Assembly: GCA_030698405.1 (NCBI GenBank)
Contig: JAUYMU010000113.1
Location: forward strand, 1-64,000
Length of the DNA stretch: 64,000 bases
Origin: Bacteroidota bacterium
GTDB lineage: Bacteria > Bacteroidota > Bacteroidia > Bacteroidales > Prolixibacteraceae
Direction of reading: 5' to 3'
In this document: positions 16,219-24,559 of the stretch, piece by piece
Numbering within the stretch: position 1 is the stretch's first letter
Layout of the letters: each line of letters opens with the position of its first letter
Program-made: the position numbers and the translations under genes
The notes under the pieces: generated by a model
The model's input: only the letters and a program-made list of their open reading frames with translations
The model's database searches: none
Told to the model about the DNA's origin: nothing

Positions 16219-16383
16219 CGGATTATTAGTAAGCAGAATTTCACAAAGCACAAAAATCAGAATATAAATTGAAAGTACTCTAAAAACATTCAGTAAAAAA
16301 AATGAAAGTATTAAATAACGCCTCTGAAATGCCGAATTGGACGAAATATACCTGAAAATCTTTTTTTTATAGCGGAATAGTCT

Positions 16384-16391
16384 TAATTTTG
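16384..16391 (+). promoter_or_regulatory. Putative -7 box of rpsA
   Basis: TAATTTTG matches TAnnTTTG exactly, and a T-rich block (16352-16360) occupies the -33 area. The leader would be about 45 bases and AT-rich with no Shine-Dalgarno, as usual for Bacteroidetes ribosomal genes. Confidence 0.6.
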
Positions 16392-16442
16392 CCGCGCATT
16401 TATTTAATATACAGTCTAACTCATTAATTAATTGATTATTAA

Positions 16443-18506
16443 ATGGTAGAAAACAACACAGAAAACCTTGATCCTAAGGTAGAAATCGAACAACAGGAAA
16501 CTGTTGAAACACCAACAGCAGTAGTTGAAGAAACTGTTGCACAAGAAGAAGCAGTAACTGAAGAAATTGCCGAAACACCAGCCGAAGTGGTTGAAGAAGT
16601 TATTGCTCCTGTAGAAGCTACAACTGAAGAAGTTGTTGCTCAGGCAGAAGAAAAAGCAGCAGAATTTGCTGAACCTGTAGTTATTCCGGTTGTAAAAAAA
16701 GCAAAAGCACCTAAAACTGTTGTTGCTGAATCGGCTGATTTTGACTGGGATGCTTTGGTAGAAGCAGACAAAGGTTTCAGCGGAAGAGCCAAAAATGATC
16801 TTGAAACTCTTTATGAGAAAACATTGACGACTGTTCAGGAAAAAGAAGTCGTTGAAGGAAAGGTTATTTCGATGAACAAACGCGAAGTCGTAATTGACAT
16901 CGGGTACAAATCAGATGGTATTGTCAGCTTGAACGAATTTCGTTACAATCCTGAATTAAAACCAAAAGATTTGGTTGAGGTTTACATTGAAAGCCTGGAA
17001 GATTTAAAAGGACAAATGATCCTTTCTCACAAAAAAGCAAGGGCATTGCGTTCATGGGATCGCGTAAACGAAGCTCTTGACAAAGATGAAGTAATCAAAG
17101 GATACATCAAATGCCGTACGAAAGGCGGTATGATCGTTGACGTATTTGGAATTGAGGCATTCCTGCCAGGTTCGCAGATTGATGTGAAACCTATTCGCGA
17201 TTACGACATTTATGTTGGCAAAACAATGGAATTCAAAGTGGTTAAAATCAACCATGAATTCCGTAACGTGGTAGTTTCTCACAAAGCATTGATCGAAGCA
17301 GAACTCGAATTGCAGAAAAAAGAAATTATCTCGAAACTCGAAAAAGGACAGGTACTTGAAGGTACTGTTAAGAATGTTACTTCTTACGGAGTATTCATTG
17401 ACCTTGGCGGTGTTGACGGACTTATTCACATTACCGACCTTTCATGGGGACGTATTTCTCACCCGAACGAAATTGTTGAACTTGATCAGAAACTGAACGT
17501 CGTAATTCTCGACTTCGATGACGACAAGAAACGCATCGCATTGGGTCTGAAACAATTGACTCCTCACCCATGGGATAGCCTTGGCGGCGAGCTGAAAGTT
17601 GGCGACTCTGTTAAAGGAAAAGTGGTAGTTATGGCTGATTACGGTGCATTTGTTGAAATTGCTGCCGGTGTTGAAGGTCTGATCCACGTTTCTGAAATGT
17701 CTTGGTCACAGCATCTTCGCAGCGCTCAGGACTTCCTGAAAGTTGGCGACGAAGTTGAAGCTCAGATTTTAACCCTCGACCGCGATGAACGCAAAATGTC
17801 ATTGGGTATCAAACAGCTTAAAACTGATCCTTGGCAAGACATCGATACTGTATTTGGTGTTGGAACAAAACACAAAGCTACAGTTCGTAACTTCACCAAC
17901 TTCGGTGTATTCGTTGAAATTCAGGAAGGTGTTGACGGCCTGATCCACATTTCGGATCTTAGCTGGACGAAAAAAATCAAACATCCTTCAGAATTTACAG
18001 CTATCGGATCTGAAATCGAAGTTACTGTTCTTGACATCGATAAGGAAAACCGTCGTTTAAGCCTCGGACACAAACAATTGGAAGAAAATCCATGGGATGT
18101 ATTCGAAACTATTTTCTCTGTTGATTCAGTTCATGAAGGAACCCTGGTTGAATTGTTCGACAAAGGTGCAACTGTTGCCCTTCCATACGGTGTTGAAGGT
18201 TTTGCGACCCCACGCCATTTGGTAAAAGAAGACGGAACCCAGGCACAGCTGGAAGAAAAACTCGAATTCAAAGTTATTGAGTTCTCTAAAGCTGCCAAAA
18301 GGATCATCTTATCTCATTCAAGAGTATTCGAAGATGAGAAAAAAGCTGAAGAAACAGCAAAAAGAAAAACTCAGGTAAAAGCTACCAGCAAAGCCGTAAA
18401 ACAAGTGAAAGAAACAAATAGCGCTGAAAAGACTACACTTGGAGATATTTCTGAACTGGCTGCTCTTAGGACCCAAATGGAGGCCGACGAACAGAAAGAA
18501 AATTAA
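16443..18506 (+). CDS. rpsA: 30S ribosomal protein S1
   Basis: RNA-binding protein of the small ribosomal subunit that helps mRNA recruitment. The protein has 687 residues. The N-terminal 95 residues are a Glu/Val/Ala-rich acidic extension, common in Bacteroidetes S1. Then come six S1 (OB-fold) repeats, visible as VVEGKVISMNKREVVIDIGYKSDG, VIKGYIKCRTKGGMIVDV, VLEGTVKNVTSYGVFIDLGG, SVKGKVVVMADYGAFVEI, KATVRNFTNFGVFVEI and HEGTLVELFDKGATVAL. The tail is Lys/Glu-rich. The repeated LIHISDLSW and RISLGLKQL type motifs leave no doubt. It is preceded by its own promoter and followed after 43 bases by the STAS gene. Confidence 0.98.
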   Translation: MVENNTENLDPKVEIEQQETVETPTAVVEETVAQEEAVTEEIAETPAEVVEEVIAPVEATTEEVVAQAEEKAAEFAEPVVIPVVKKAKAPKTVVAESADFDWDALVEADKGFSGRAKNDLETLYEKTLTTVQEKEVVEGKVISMNKREVVIDIGYKSDGIVSLNEFRYNPELKPKDLVEVYIESLEDLKGQMILSHKKARALRSWDRVNEALDKDEVIKGYIKCRTKGGMIVDVFGIEAFLPGSQIDVKPIRDYDIYVGKTMEFKVVKINHEFRNVVVSHKALIEAELELQKKEIISKLEKGQVLEGTVKNVTSYGVFIDLGGVDGLIHITDLSWGRISHPNEIVELDQKLNVVILDFDDDKKRIALGLKQLTPHPWDSLGGELKVGDSVKGKVVVMADYGAFVEIAAGVEGLIHVSEMSWSQHLRSAQDFLKVGDEVEAQILTLDRDERKMSLGIKQLKTDPWQDIDTVFGVGTKHKATVRNFTNFGVFVEIQEGVDGLIHISDLSWTKKIKHPSEFTAIGSEIEVTVLDIDKENRRLSLGHKQLEENPWDVFETIFSVDSVHEGTLVELFDKGATVALPYGVEGFATPRHLVKEDGTQAQLEEKLEFKVIEFSKAAKRIILSHSRVFEDEKKAEETAKRKTQVKATSKAVKQVKETNSAEKTTLGDISELAALRTQMEADEQKEN

Positions 18507-18549
18507 TTTAGGTTATTATAAATCCATTTGAATTTCATAAATTGCGTCT

Positions 18550-18909
18550 ATGGATTTTGATATAATTAAATTAGAAGGCTATACACTTGTTAAAGTTTTG
18601 ACTGACAGACTGGACACCAACAATGCTCCGGATTTAAAATCAGAACTTGTAGTGATAAATGCTAACGGTGAAAAGAACATCGTTCTGGATCTCAGTGATT
18701 GTGAATACTGTGACTCGTCAGGTTTAAGCGCCATTTTGGTTGCCAACCGTTTATGCGAAGATTCAACAGGCACATTTGTATTGACCGGACTCCAGCCCGA
18801 TGTTGAGCAGATCATCAGGATTTCGATGCTTCATACTGTTTTAATGATTACTAAAACAGTAACAGAAGCCGAGAACATCCAGAATGAAAAGAGAATTAAT
18901 ATAATCTGA
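18550..18909 (+). CDS. STAS-domain protein (anti-sigma-factor antagonist type)
   Basis: A 119-residue single STAS domain. The key motif is DLSDCEYCDSSGLSAILVANR (about residues 50-70), in which the serine of DSSG is the site phosphorylated in SpoIIAA-type antagonists. No partner anti-sigma kinase is encoded nearby, so the partner is unknown. The gene lies 43 bases after rpsA and 17 bases before RNase Z and is probably cotranscribed with RNase Z. In Bacteroidetes such solitary STAS proteins are widespread; their role here is not known. Confidence 0.88.
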   Translation: MDFDIIKLEGYTLVKVLTDRLDTNNAPDLKSELVVINANGEKNIVLDLSDCEYCDSSGLSAILVANRLCEDSTGTFVLTGLQPDVEQIIRISMLHTVLMITKTVTEAENIQNEKRINII

Positions 18910-18926
18910 CTTTGTCAGACCAAACA

Positions 18927-19856
18927 ATGTCTTTTCAACTGACCATACTCGGAACAAGTTCAGCATTGCCTACATCAAACAGATATCCAACCGCCCAGGT
19001 ACTCAATGTACTTGGGCGGTTTTTTTTGATCGATTGCGGCGAAGGAACTCAAACGCAAATGAGAAAGTTCAAGATCGGATTTTCAAAAATTGATCATATC
19101 TTCATTACCCATCTTCATGGTGACCATATTTTCGGATTGATAGGGCTGATTTCGACCATGGTTTTGCTTGGACGTGAAAAAGACCTTCATATTTATTCGC
19201 ATTCTGAATTACAGAAATTTATTACTGCACAATTGAATTTCCTGTATGCTGACGAAATTCCGATGAAGATCGTTTTTCATCCCTTGAATTTCAAGCGGGA
19301 ACAGTTGATTTACGAAGACGCTAAAGTCTCCATCCATTCATTTCCGCTGTCGCACCGCATACCAACCTGTGGTTTCAGATTCGATGAAAAACCGCCCTTG
19401 CCAAATTTACTGGCAAAAAAAATTGAAGAATACCAGATTCCCATCTGCGAAAGACAAAGGATCAAAGAAGGAGGTGACTTTTTAACGACTGACGGACAAT
19501 TAATCCCACATTCACAACTAACTGTAAAGAAATTCAAAGCACGTTCGTTCGCATTTTGCAGCGATACCAGATTCGACGAATCGTACATCGAATCAATCAA
19601 AAATGTTGATTTGCTTTACCACGAAGCAACTTTTGCCGAGGATAACCGAAAATTGGCAAATACAACTTTTCACTCAACCGGAAAAGAAGCTGCTGAAGTT
19701 GCCTTGAAAGCTCAGGCCGGGCAACTGCTGATCGGACATTTTTCGGCCAGGTACAAAGACCACACTCCCATTCTGGAAGAAGCAAAGGCAATTTTCCCAA
19801 ATACAAAAGCCATTTCCGAAGGCGATGTGATTAATGTTCAAAAAACTGCTTATTGA
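18927..19856 (+). CDS. rnz: Ribonuclease Z
   Basis: Zinc-dependent endonuclease that trims tRNA 3' ends. The protein has 309 residues from the ATG at 18927 (MSFQLTILGTSSALPT). A TTG five codons upstream is possible but atypical. The metallo-beta-lactamase motif HLHGDH gives His62, His64, Asp66 and His67. Later zinc ligands are in SFPLSHRIPTCGFRF, FCSDTRFDE and LLIGHFSARY. Length matches bacterial RNase Z. The 3' end overlaps the convergent helicase gene by 26 bases. Confidence 0.96.
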   Translation: MSFQLTILGTSSALPTSNRYPTAQVLNVLGRFFLIDCGEGTQTQMRKFKIGFSKIDHIFITHLHGDHIFGLIGLISTMVLLGREKDLHIYSHSELQKFITAQLNFLYADEIPMKIVFHPLNFKREQLIYEDAKVSIHSFPLSHRIPTCGFRFDEKPPLPNLLAKKIEEYQIPICERQRIKEGGDFLTTDGQLIPHSQLTVKKFKARSFAFCSDTRFDESYIESIKNVDLLYHEATFAEDNRKLANTTFHSTGKEAAEVALKAQAGQLLIGHFSARYKDHTPILEEAKAIFPNTKAISEGDVINVQKTAY

Positions 19857-21255
19857 AATTCACCAGGTACAACCTTTCTGTCGGGCGGGTGAATGCAGTA
19901 TAAAGCCATCTCAGAAATTCCTTGTTCAGCATCTCTTCGGTTAAATAGCCCTGATCGACAAAAACGGCGTTCCATTGACCACCCTGCGCCTTGTGGCAGG
20001 TAACGGCATATGCAAATTTCACCTGAAGTGCATTAAAATAAGGATTCTCGCGAATCTTTTCCCAGCGTTTCTTTTTACTTCGGATGTCCTGATAATCTTC
20101 AGCTACAGCATCAAACAGTTTTCGGTTTTGCTCGCTGTTTAAGGCAGCTGATTCAATACTTAAAGTATCAAGGATAATCTTGCAGTCAAATTCAATATCC
20201 GGATAATCGAGCAAACGAAGACTGATATTTGCAAACCTGAAACCATACAACTCTTCATGTTTGTATATGGCAATAATTTCAGCAATATCGCCATTGGCAA
20301 TAAAATCAATTTTTTCGTTTGCTTCGAGCCAGAAATAATTGTTTTTTACAATCATTATCAGATCGCCAACCGATATATCGGCCTCTTTGTACAGAATGGT
20401 GCTTCTGATGCCTTCGTTGAACTTATTGGCACGTTTGTTCGACCTTGTGACCACAATCGTTTCAATCAGCCCAAACCGGTCGTAACAGGTCGATATTTCC
20501 TCAATCAGGTCTGCTCCTGAAATTCTGCGGACATCATCGAATTGTTTGCATTCCAGGTGAAAGTATCCGGAGGTATAACTTCCTTCAGTAATCAGGTTCC
20601 GAATAAAAGTTGCATTGAATAATATTCCTGAATGCTGATCCTGCCTTACTACTTCTGTCAGTTCGTATTCAAAAACATTACGGTCGTAAAAATCCAGGTC
20701 TTTTTTCGATAAAGCCGGGCTTACATCCAAACCAACCGGTGGAAGCTGGGCAGTATCGCCCACCAGAAAAAGGCGGCAATTTGTGCCTGAATAAACATAT
20801 TCTATCAAATCTTCAAGCAAACGTCCCGAACCGAAAATCGAAGTTTCAGCATTCGAATTGGAAATCATGGATGCTTCATCAACAATAAAAAAAGTGTCTT
20901 TGAAAAGGTTTTTATTCAGCACAAATCTGCCTGATCCATCACTGGAAGATTGTTGCCGGTATATGTTTTTATGAATAGTATATGCGTTTTGACCGGTATA
21001 ACTTGACAAAACTTTTGCTGCACGACCGGTTGGAGCCAGTAAAACCGATCGGAATTTGAATTTAGTGAACGTTTTGACCAGCGAACTCAACATTGTAGTT
21101 TTGCCGGTACCTGCATATCCTTTCAGTAAAAAAATTGCATCAAGCTCCGATTCTGCAACAAAATCAGCTAGTTTAAGCGAAAGTTCCTCCTGACCGGAAG
21201 TGGGTAATTTCCCCAGATTATTGATTATTTCAGATTGAATGTGTTTTTTTATCAT
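19831..21255 (-). CDS. RecD-like ATP-dependent DNA helicase (SF1B)
   Basis: A 474-residue superfamily 1 helicase. Walker A is GYAGTGKTTM (about 46-55), motif II is FFIVDEASMI, motif III is LVGDTAQLPPVG, and motifs V/VI are in VTCHKAQGGQWNAVFVD and WLYTAFTRPTERLYLVNF. The N-terminal extension of classical RecD2 is missing, so this is the short RecD/PIF1-like form with a C-terminal UvrD_C_2 domain. This type is often annotated as an AAA-family ATPase in Bacteroidetes. Nothing around it suggests a RecBCD complex. The 3' end overlaps rnz tail-to-tail by 26 bases. Confidence 0.92.
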   Translation of the reverse strand: MIKKHIQSEIINNLGKLPTSGQEELSLKLADFVAESELDAIFLLKGYAGTGKTTMLSSLVKTFTKFKFRSVLLAPTGRAAKVLSSYTGQNAYTIHKNIYRQQSSSDGSGRFVLNKNLFKDTFFIVDEASMISNSNAETSIFGSGRLLEDLIEYVYSGTNCRLFLVGDTAQLPPVGLDVSPALSKKDLDFYDRNVFEYELTEVVRQDQHSGILFNATFIRNLITEGSYTSGYFHLECKQFDDVRRISGADLIEEISTCYDRFGLIETIVVTRSNKRANKFNEGIRSTILYKEADISVGDLIMIVKNNYFWLEANEKIDFIANGDIAEIIAIYKHEELYGFRFANISLRLLDYPDIEFDCKIILDTLSIESAALNSEQNRKLFDAVAEDYQDIRSKKKRWEKIRENPYFNALQVKFAYAVTCHKAQGGQWNAVFVDQGYLTEEMLNKEFLRWLYTAFTRPTERLYLVNFNKQFFEH

Positions 21256-21304
21256 ACACGGCTAAAATAAAACAAAACCAAAGATTCTAAATTATTTTTT
21301 TTTA

Positions 21305-21312
21305 TAAATTTG
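21305..21312 (+). promoter_or_regulatory. Putative -7 box of the pilin-like/DUF3822/rsmD operon
   Basis: TAAATTTG matches TAnnTTTG exactly, 34 bases ahead of the ATG at 21347; the sequence before it is a T run (from 21295). Confidence 0.55.
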
Positions 21313-21346
21313 CAACCAATCAAAAACTAATCTTAAAACTCGTAAG

Positions 21347-21979
21347 ATGAAAACAGTAATACAAGTCGTTCTGGTTGCAGTTGCAATAATTCTCGCTTAT
21401 TTATTGTACACAAGTGTCGAAAGACCTCTGGACTTTGAAAAAGCAAAGAAGGAAAGATATGACGCAACCATTGAACGTCTGAAAGATATCCGTAAAGCAG
21501 AAATTGCATACAAAGATATACACGGCAAATTTACCGGAAGTTGGGATACTTTGATCAATTTTGTTAAAACAGGTGAATTACCCCTGGTTCGTAAAATTGG
21601 GATGTTAACCGACAGTATGCTTGAAGCCGGTTGGAATGAAAAACGGGCTTTAAAAGAAGGTAAGATCATCCGTGATACCATCTATGTGAATGTTTTAGAT
21701 ACTATCTTCGGTAAAGGCTATAAAATTGATGACATTAAATTCATTCCGGTTAAGGACACTGTTGCAATGTTCCAATTGGGTGCAGGAATTATTACTACCG
21801 GATCAGGAATTAAAGTACCTGTTTTTGAAGCAAAAGCACACAACAACACAATCCTTAATGGACTCGACAGACAGTTGGTAATTAATCTTAATGAATCAAG
21901 AAGAACAAACGACAAATATCCGGGATTAAAAGTTGGATCATTGGAAGAAACAATTAACAATGCCGGTAACTGGGAATAA
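21347..21979 (+). CDS. Conserved membrane-anchored protein, pilin-like N-terminus
   Basis: A 210-residue protein with a single N-terminal membrane helix (about 4-22) and a soluble domain outside. After the helix comes a long amphipathic stretch (FEKAKKERYDATIERLKDIRKAEIAYKD). It leads into HGKFTGSWDTLINFVKTGELP, which has the residue pattern of type II secretion pseudopilins (AExAY...G.Y...L..L). There is no prepilin peptidase motif before the helix. The gene is followed by DUF3822 after 9 bases, and DUF3822 in turn overlaps rsmD, giving a tight three-gene operon. The link to pilins is pattern inference; in databases such proteins are simply conserved in Bacteroidetes as hypothetical. Confidence 0.7.
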   Translation: MKTVIQVVLVAVAIILAYLLYTSVERPLDFEKAKKERYDATIERLKDIRKAEIAYKDIHGKFTGSWDTLINFVKTGELPLVRKIGMLTDSMLEAGWNEKRALKEGKIIRDTIYVNVLDTIFGKGYKIDDIKFIPVKDTVAMFQLGAGIITTGSGIKVPVFEAKAHNNTILNGLDRQLVINLNESRRTNDKYPGLKVGSLEETINNAGNWE

Positions 21980-21988
21980 CTTTTCCTT

Positions 21989-22834
21989 ATGCATGAATTA
22001 AATTTTGTTGACAACACATTCGATTTAAAACTAGCATCAGAATATAATCTATCCATCCAGGTTGGCCTGGATGGATTTTCTTTTTCTATCCTTGACGTTA
22101 TCCGAAAGAAATACATCGTTTTAAGGCATATTCCTTTAATCGTTGGCAAATTGCAATTTCTTGCAAAAAAAATTGAAGCCATATTTGATCAGGAAGAAAA
22201 ATTAAATGCTTCTTATCAATCAGTTTCAATTATTTATTCAACCCATAAAGCAAGCCTGCTTCCAAAAGCATATTCCGGTTTTGAACTTGCTGAAAAAGTT
22301 GCAGGACTGACCAACGACATAAGCAAAAATGAAGATATTGCGGTAAACGATTTGCCGGGATTCAATCAGCAATTGATATTCAGTTATCCCAAAGAATTAA
22401 TAACCTTGTTCAACCGCAAGTTTACTGAATTCAATTTGAAACACAAATCAGTGCCTATGCTGGCCGCTGCCGTCAATCAGCGCAACGAAAAGAAAAATTC
22501 GCTGCTGATCAACTTTGAAAAGAAATATATCAGGATGATTGCCATAAAAGACATGCAAATTGCTCTGTTTAACAGCTTTTATTTCAAAAATGAATCCGAT
22601 TTTCTGTATTACACCTTAAATATCTGTCATACTTTGCAAATTGATCCAGAACGCGACGAACTATTAATCGGAGGTTATGTCGCTGATGATTCGGGTTATA
22701 TCCGCCAGCTGAAAAAGTATGTCAGCAATGTTTATTTTATGAAACCTCCGGCAAATTTTAATTACAGCAGCACTTTTGACAAAGTTCAAAAACACCAGTT
22801 TATAAGCCTTTTAAATACATATCAATGCGAATAG
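21989..22834 (+). CDS. DUF3822 family protein
   Basis: A 281-residue cytoplasmic protein of the Bacteroidetes-specific family DUF3822: HELNFVDNTFDLKLASEY at the start, LSIQVGLDGFSFSILD, the central KNSLLINFEKKYIRMIAIKDMQIALFNSF and a C-terminal LLIGGYVADDSGYIRQLKKY. From memory, a Bacteroides member has an actin-like (ASKHA) fold similar to PilM/FtsA; this could not be checked here. It lies 9 bases after the pilin-like gene and overlaps rsmD by 10 bases. The repeated neighbourhood suggests a linked role with the membrane protein, but no function is established. Confidence 0.85.
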   Translation: MHELNFVDNTFDLKLASEYNLSIQVGLDGFSFSILDVIRKKYIVLRHIPLIVGKLQFLAKKIEAIFDQEEKLNASYQSVSIIYSTHKASLLPKAYSGFELAEKVAGLTNDISKNEDIAVNDLPGFNQQLIFSYPKELITLFNRKFTEFNLKHKSVPMLAAAVNQRNEKKNSLLINFEKKYIRMIAIKDMQIALFNSFYFKNESDFLYYTLNICHTLQIDPERDELLIGGYVADDSGYIRQLKKYVSNVYFMKPPANFNYSSTFDKVQKHQFISLLNTYQCE

Positions 22835-23364
22835 TCGGAGGAAAATACAAAGGCAGGGTTTTTAGTCCCGGCAAATCGTTTAAAGCCCGGCCAACCACCG
22901 ACATGGCTAAAGAAAGCTTGTTCAATATACTTCAGAATTCAATTGATTTTGAGGGTATCAGGGCGCTTGATCTGTTTTCAGGAACAGGCAGTATCAGTTA
23001 CGAACTGGTATCCCGTGGTTGTCCGGATGTGACAGCAGTTGAAATCAATGTGGCACATATTCAATTCATCAAAGAAGTGATCGAAAAACTGGGAGAAAAA
23101 AATATCAGGGTGGTAAAATCGAATGTTTTTGTTTTTGCAGCCAGAATTAAAGAGCAGTTTGATTTGATTTTTGCAGATCCGCCGTACGACCACCCCAAGT
23201 TTTCGGAGGTTGCCGACCTGATTTTCAAAAACAACTTATTAAAGCCTGGGGGAATTTTCATTCTGGAGCATTCCGGACAGTTTGATTACTCAGCACATCC
23301 AAATTTTCAGAATTTGCGCAGATATGGCAGTGTTCATTTCAGCATTTTTAGTAGCCTCCCCTAA
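22825..23364 (+). CDS. rsmD: 16S rRNA (guanine(966)-N(2))-methyltransferase RsmD
   Basis: Methylates G966 of 16S rRNA in the assembled small subunit using S-adenosylmethionine. The protein is 179 residues, the usual length. Motifs: start MRIVGGKYKGR, substrate loop RPTTDMAKESLFNIL, SAM-binding DLFSGTGSISYELVSRG (about 50-66) and catalytic FADPPYDHPKF (about 118-128). It starts inside the DUF3822 gene and closes the operon. Near the stop there is a palindrome CTCCTAGGAG, but no T run. Confidence 0.96.
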   Translation: MRIVGGKYKGRVFSPGKSFKARPTTDMAKESLFNILQNSIDFEGIRALDLFSGTGSISYELVSRGCPDVTAVEINVAHIQFIKEVIEKLGEKNIRVVKSNVFVFAARIKEQFDLIFADPPYDHPKFSEVADLIFKNNLLKPGGIFILEHSGQFDYSAHPNFQNLRRYGSVHFSIFSSLP

Positions 23365-23463
23365 ATCCACTCCTAGGAGGGGACTTAAAAACTAGCGTAC
23401 CGAAGATTTTTACTGAAAAGCTTTTGTATACTTGTAATAATTGTTGGGCGAATCCAACTCATT

Positions 23464-23484
23464 AAATTGTAAATTGTAAATTGT
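23464..23484 (+). repeat. Three tandem heptamers AAATTGT upstream of the ABC transporter
   Basis: AAATTGT is repeated exactly three times just ahead of the ABC ATPase start (23504). The same heptamer, inverted (ACAATTT), occurs twice in tandem at 37523-37536. This is a short non-coding array. Confidence 0.6.
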
Positions 23485-23503
23485 TTAATGGTAAATACTT
23501 ATC

Positions 23504-24436
23504 ATGGAATTATTTCAGGCAAACAATATTGTAAAAGAATATGCCGGACATGTGGCTTTAAGCTCGGTCAGCATTTCGGTAAAAGAAGCTTCTGTTTTTG
23601 GTCTGCTTGGCCCTAATGGCGCCGGAAAAACAACACTCATCAGAATTATCAACCAAATTACTGCACCCGACAGTGGTGAATTGTTTTTTGATGGCCGGCG
23701 TTTAAAGGCCGATGACATTTCACAAATTGGCTACCTGCCCGAGGAACGCGGTTTGTATAAAAAAATGAAAGTGGGCGAACAGGCGCTGTACCTTGCCCAA
23801 CTGAAGGGAATGTCGAAAAATGATGCCCTGAAAAGTCTGAAATACTGGTTCGAGAAGTTTGAAATTCAGGCATGGTGGGGCAAAAAGGTTGAGGAGCTTT
23901 CGAAAGGAATGGCTCAGAAAGTCCAGTTCATTACCACAGTGATCCACAAACCAAAACTGCTGATATTTGACGAACCTTTTACAGGTTTCGACCCCATCAA
24001 TACCAACCTGATCAAGAATGAAATCCTCGAACTAAAAAAACAGGGAACAACTATCATTTTCTCTACCCACAACATGTCGTCGGTTGAAGAAATCTGTGAT
24101 CACATTGCGCTGATCAACCAATCGAAAAAGATTCTGGACGGCCAGATCGACACGGTAAAAGAAAAATTCAAGACCAACACTTTTGAAGTTGTTTACCGGG
24201 GCGAAACTCCTGATTTGCACCACCGTCTGGGTCATGGATTCAACATACTTGAACAGGTGCGAACTGCCCACCTGAATCAGATGAAGATTCAATTCAATAA
24301 TGGTCAATCAAACAATGAGTTATTGAAGTTGCTGATGAACCAGTTCGAGATTGTATCGTTCAAGGAAATAATTCCAAGCATGAACGAAGTTTTCATACAT
24401 GTAGTTGAACAATCAAACCGCGAAAACAAGTTATAG
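23504..24436 (+). CDS. ABC transporter ATP-binding protein
   Basis: A 310-residue cytoplasmic ATPase of an ABC-2 type exporter. Walker A is GPNGAGKTTL (about 35-44), the signature is LSKGMAQKVQF (a deviation from LSGGQ common in NatA-type ATPases), Walker B is LLIFDEPFTGFDP, and the switch is STHNMSSVEEICDH. The C-terminal 80 residues fit DUF4162, typical of Na+-efflux (NatA) and related exporters. The permease gene follows 123 bases later. Substrate unknown; sodium or a lipid/drug efflux role are both possible. Confidence 0.93.
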   Translation: MELFQANNIVKEYAGHVALSSVSISVKEASVFGLLGPNGAGKTTLIRIINQITAPDSGELFFDGRRLKADDISQIGYLPEERGLYKKMKVGEQALYLAQLKGMSKNDALKSLKYWFEKFEIQAWWGKKVEELSKGMAQKVQFITTVIHKPKLLIFDEPFTGFDPINTNLIKNEILELKKQGTTIIFSTHNMSSVEEICDHIALINQSKKILDGQIDTVKEKFKTNTFEVVYRGETPDLHHRLGHGFNILEQVRTAHLNQMKIQFNNGQSNNELLKLLMNQFEIVSFKEIIPSMNEVFIHVVEQSNRENKL

Positions 24437-24440
24437 AAAG

Positions 24441-24528
24441 TGTTCAGTCGCAGTCTCAGTTTTCAGTTTTTACTGCACACTGAACACTTCGACAAGCTCA
24501 GTGCGGCGCTGAACACTGAGACTTTTTA
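24441..24528 (+). repeat. CAGT/ACTG word array with TTCGACAAGCTCAGTG copy
   Basis: Between the ABC ATPase and permease genes, CAGT occurs at 24445, 24451, 24457 and 24464. The dispersed motif at 24488-24503 follows, then GAACACTGAGACT. The same kind of words fill gaps at 7181-7226, 39012-39032, 40673-40697 and 40784-40810. Confidence 0.5.
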
Positions 24529-24559
24529 AATCGACTATTAAAAGACAAAACATACCAAC

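Noticed and set aside
19831-21255. RecBCD-type recombination cluster around the RecD-like helicase
   Set aside because: No recB or recC-like gene adjoins it, and the protein is the short single-gene form.
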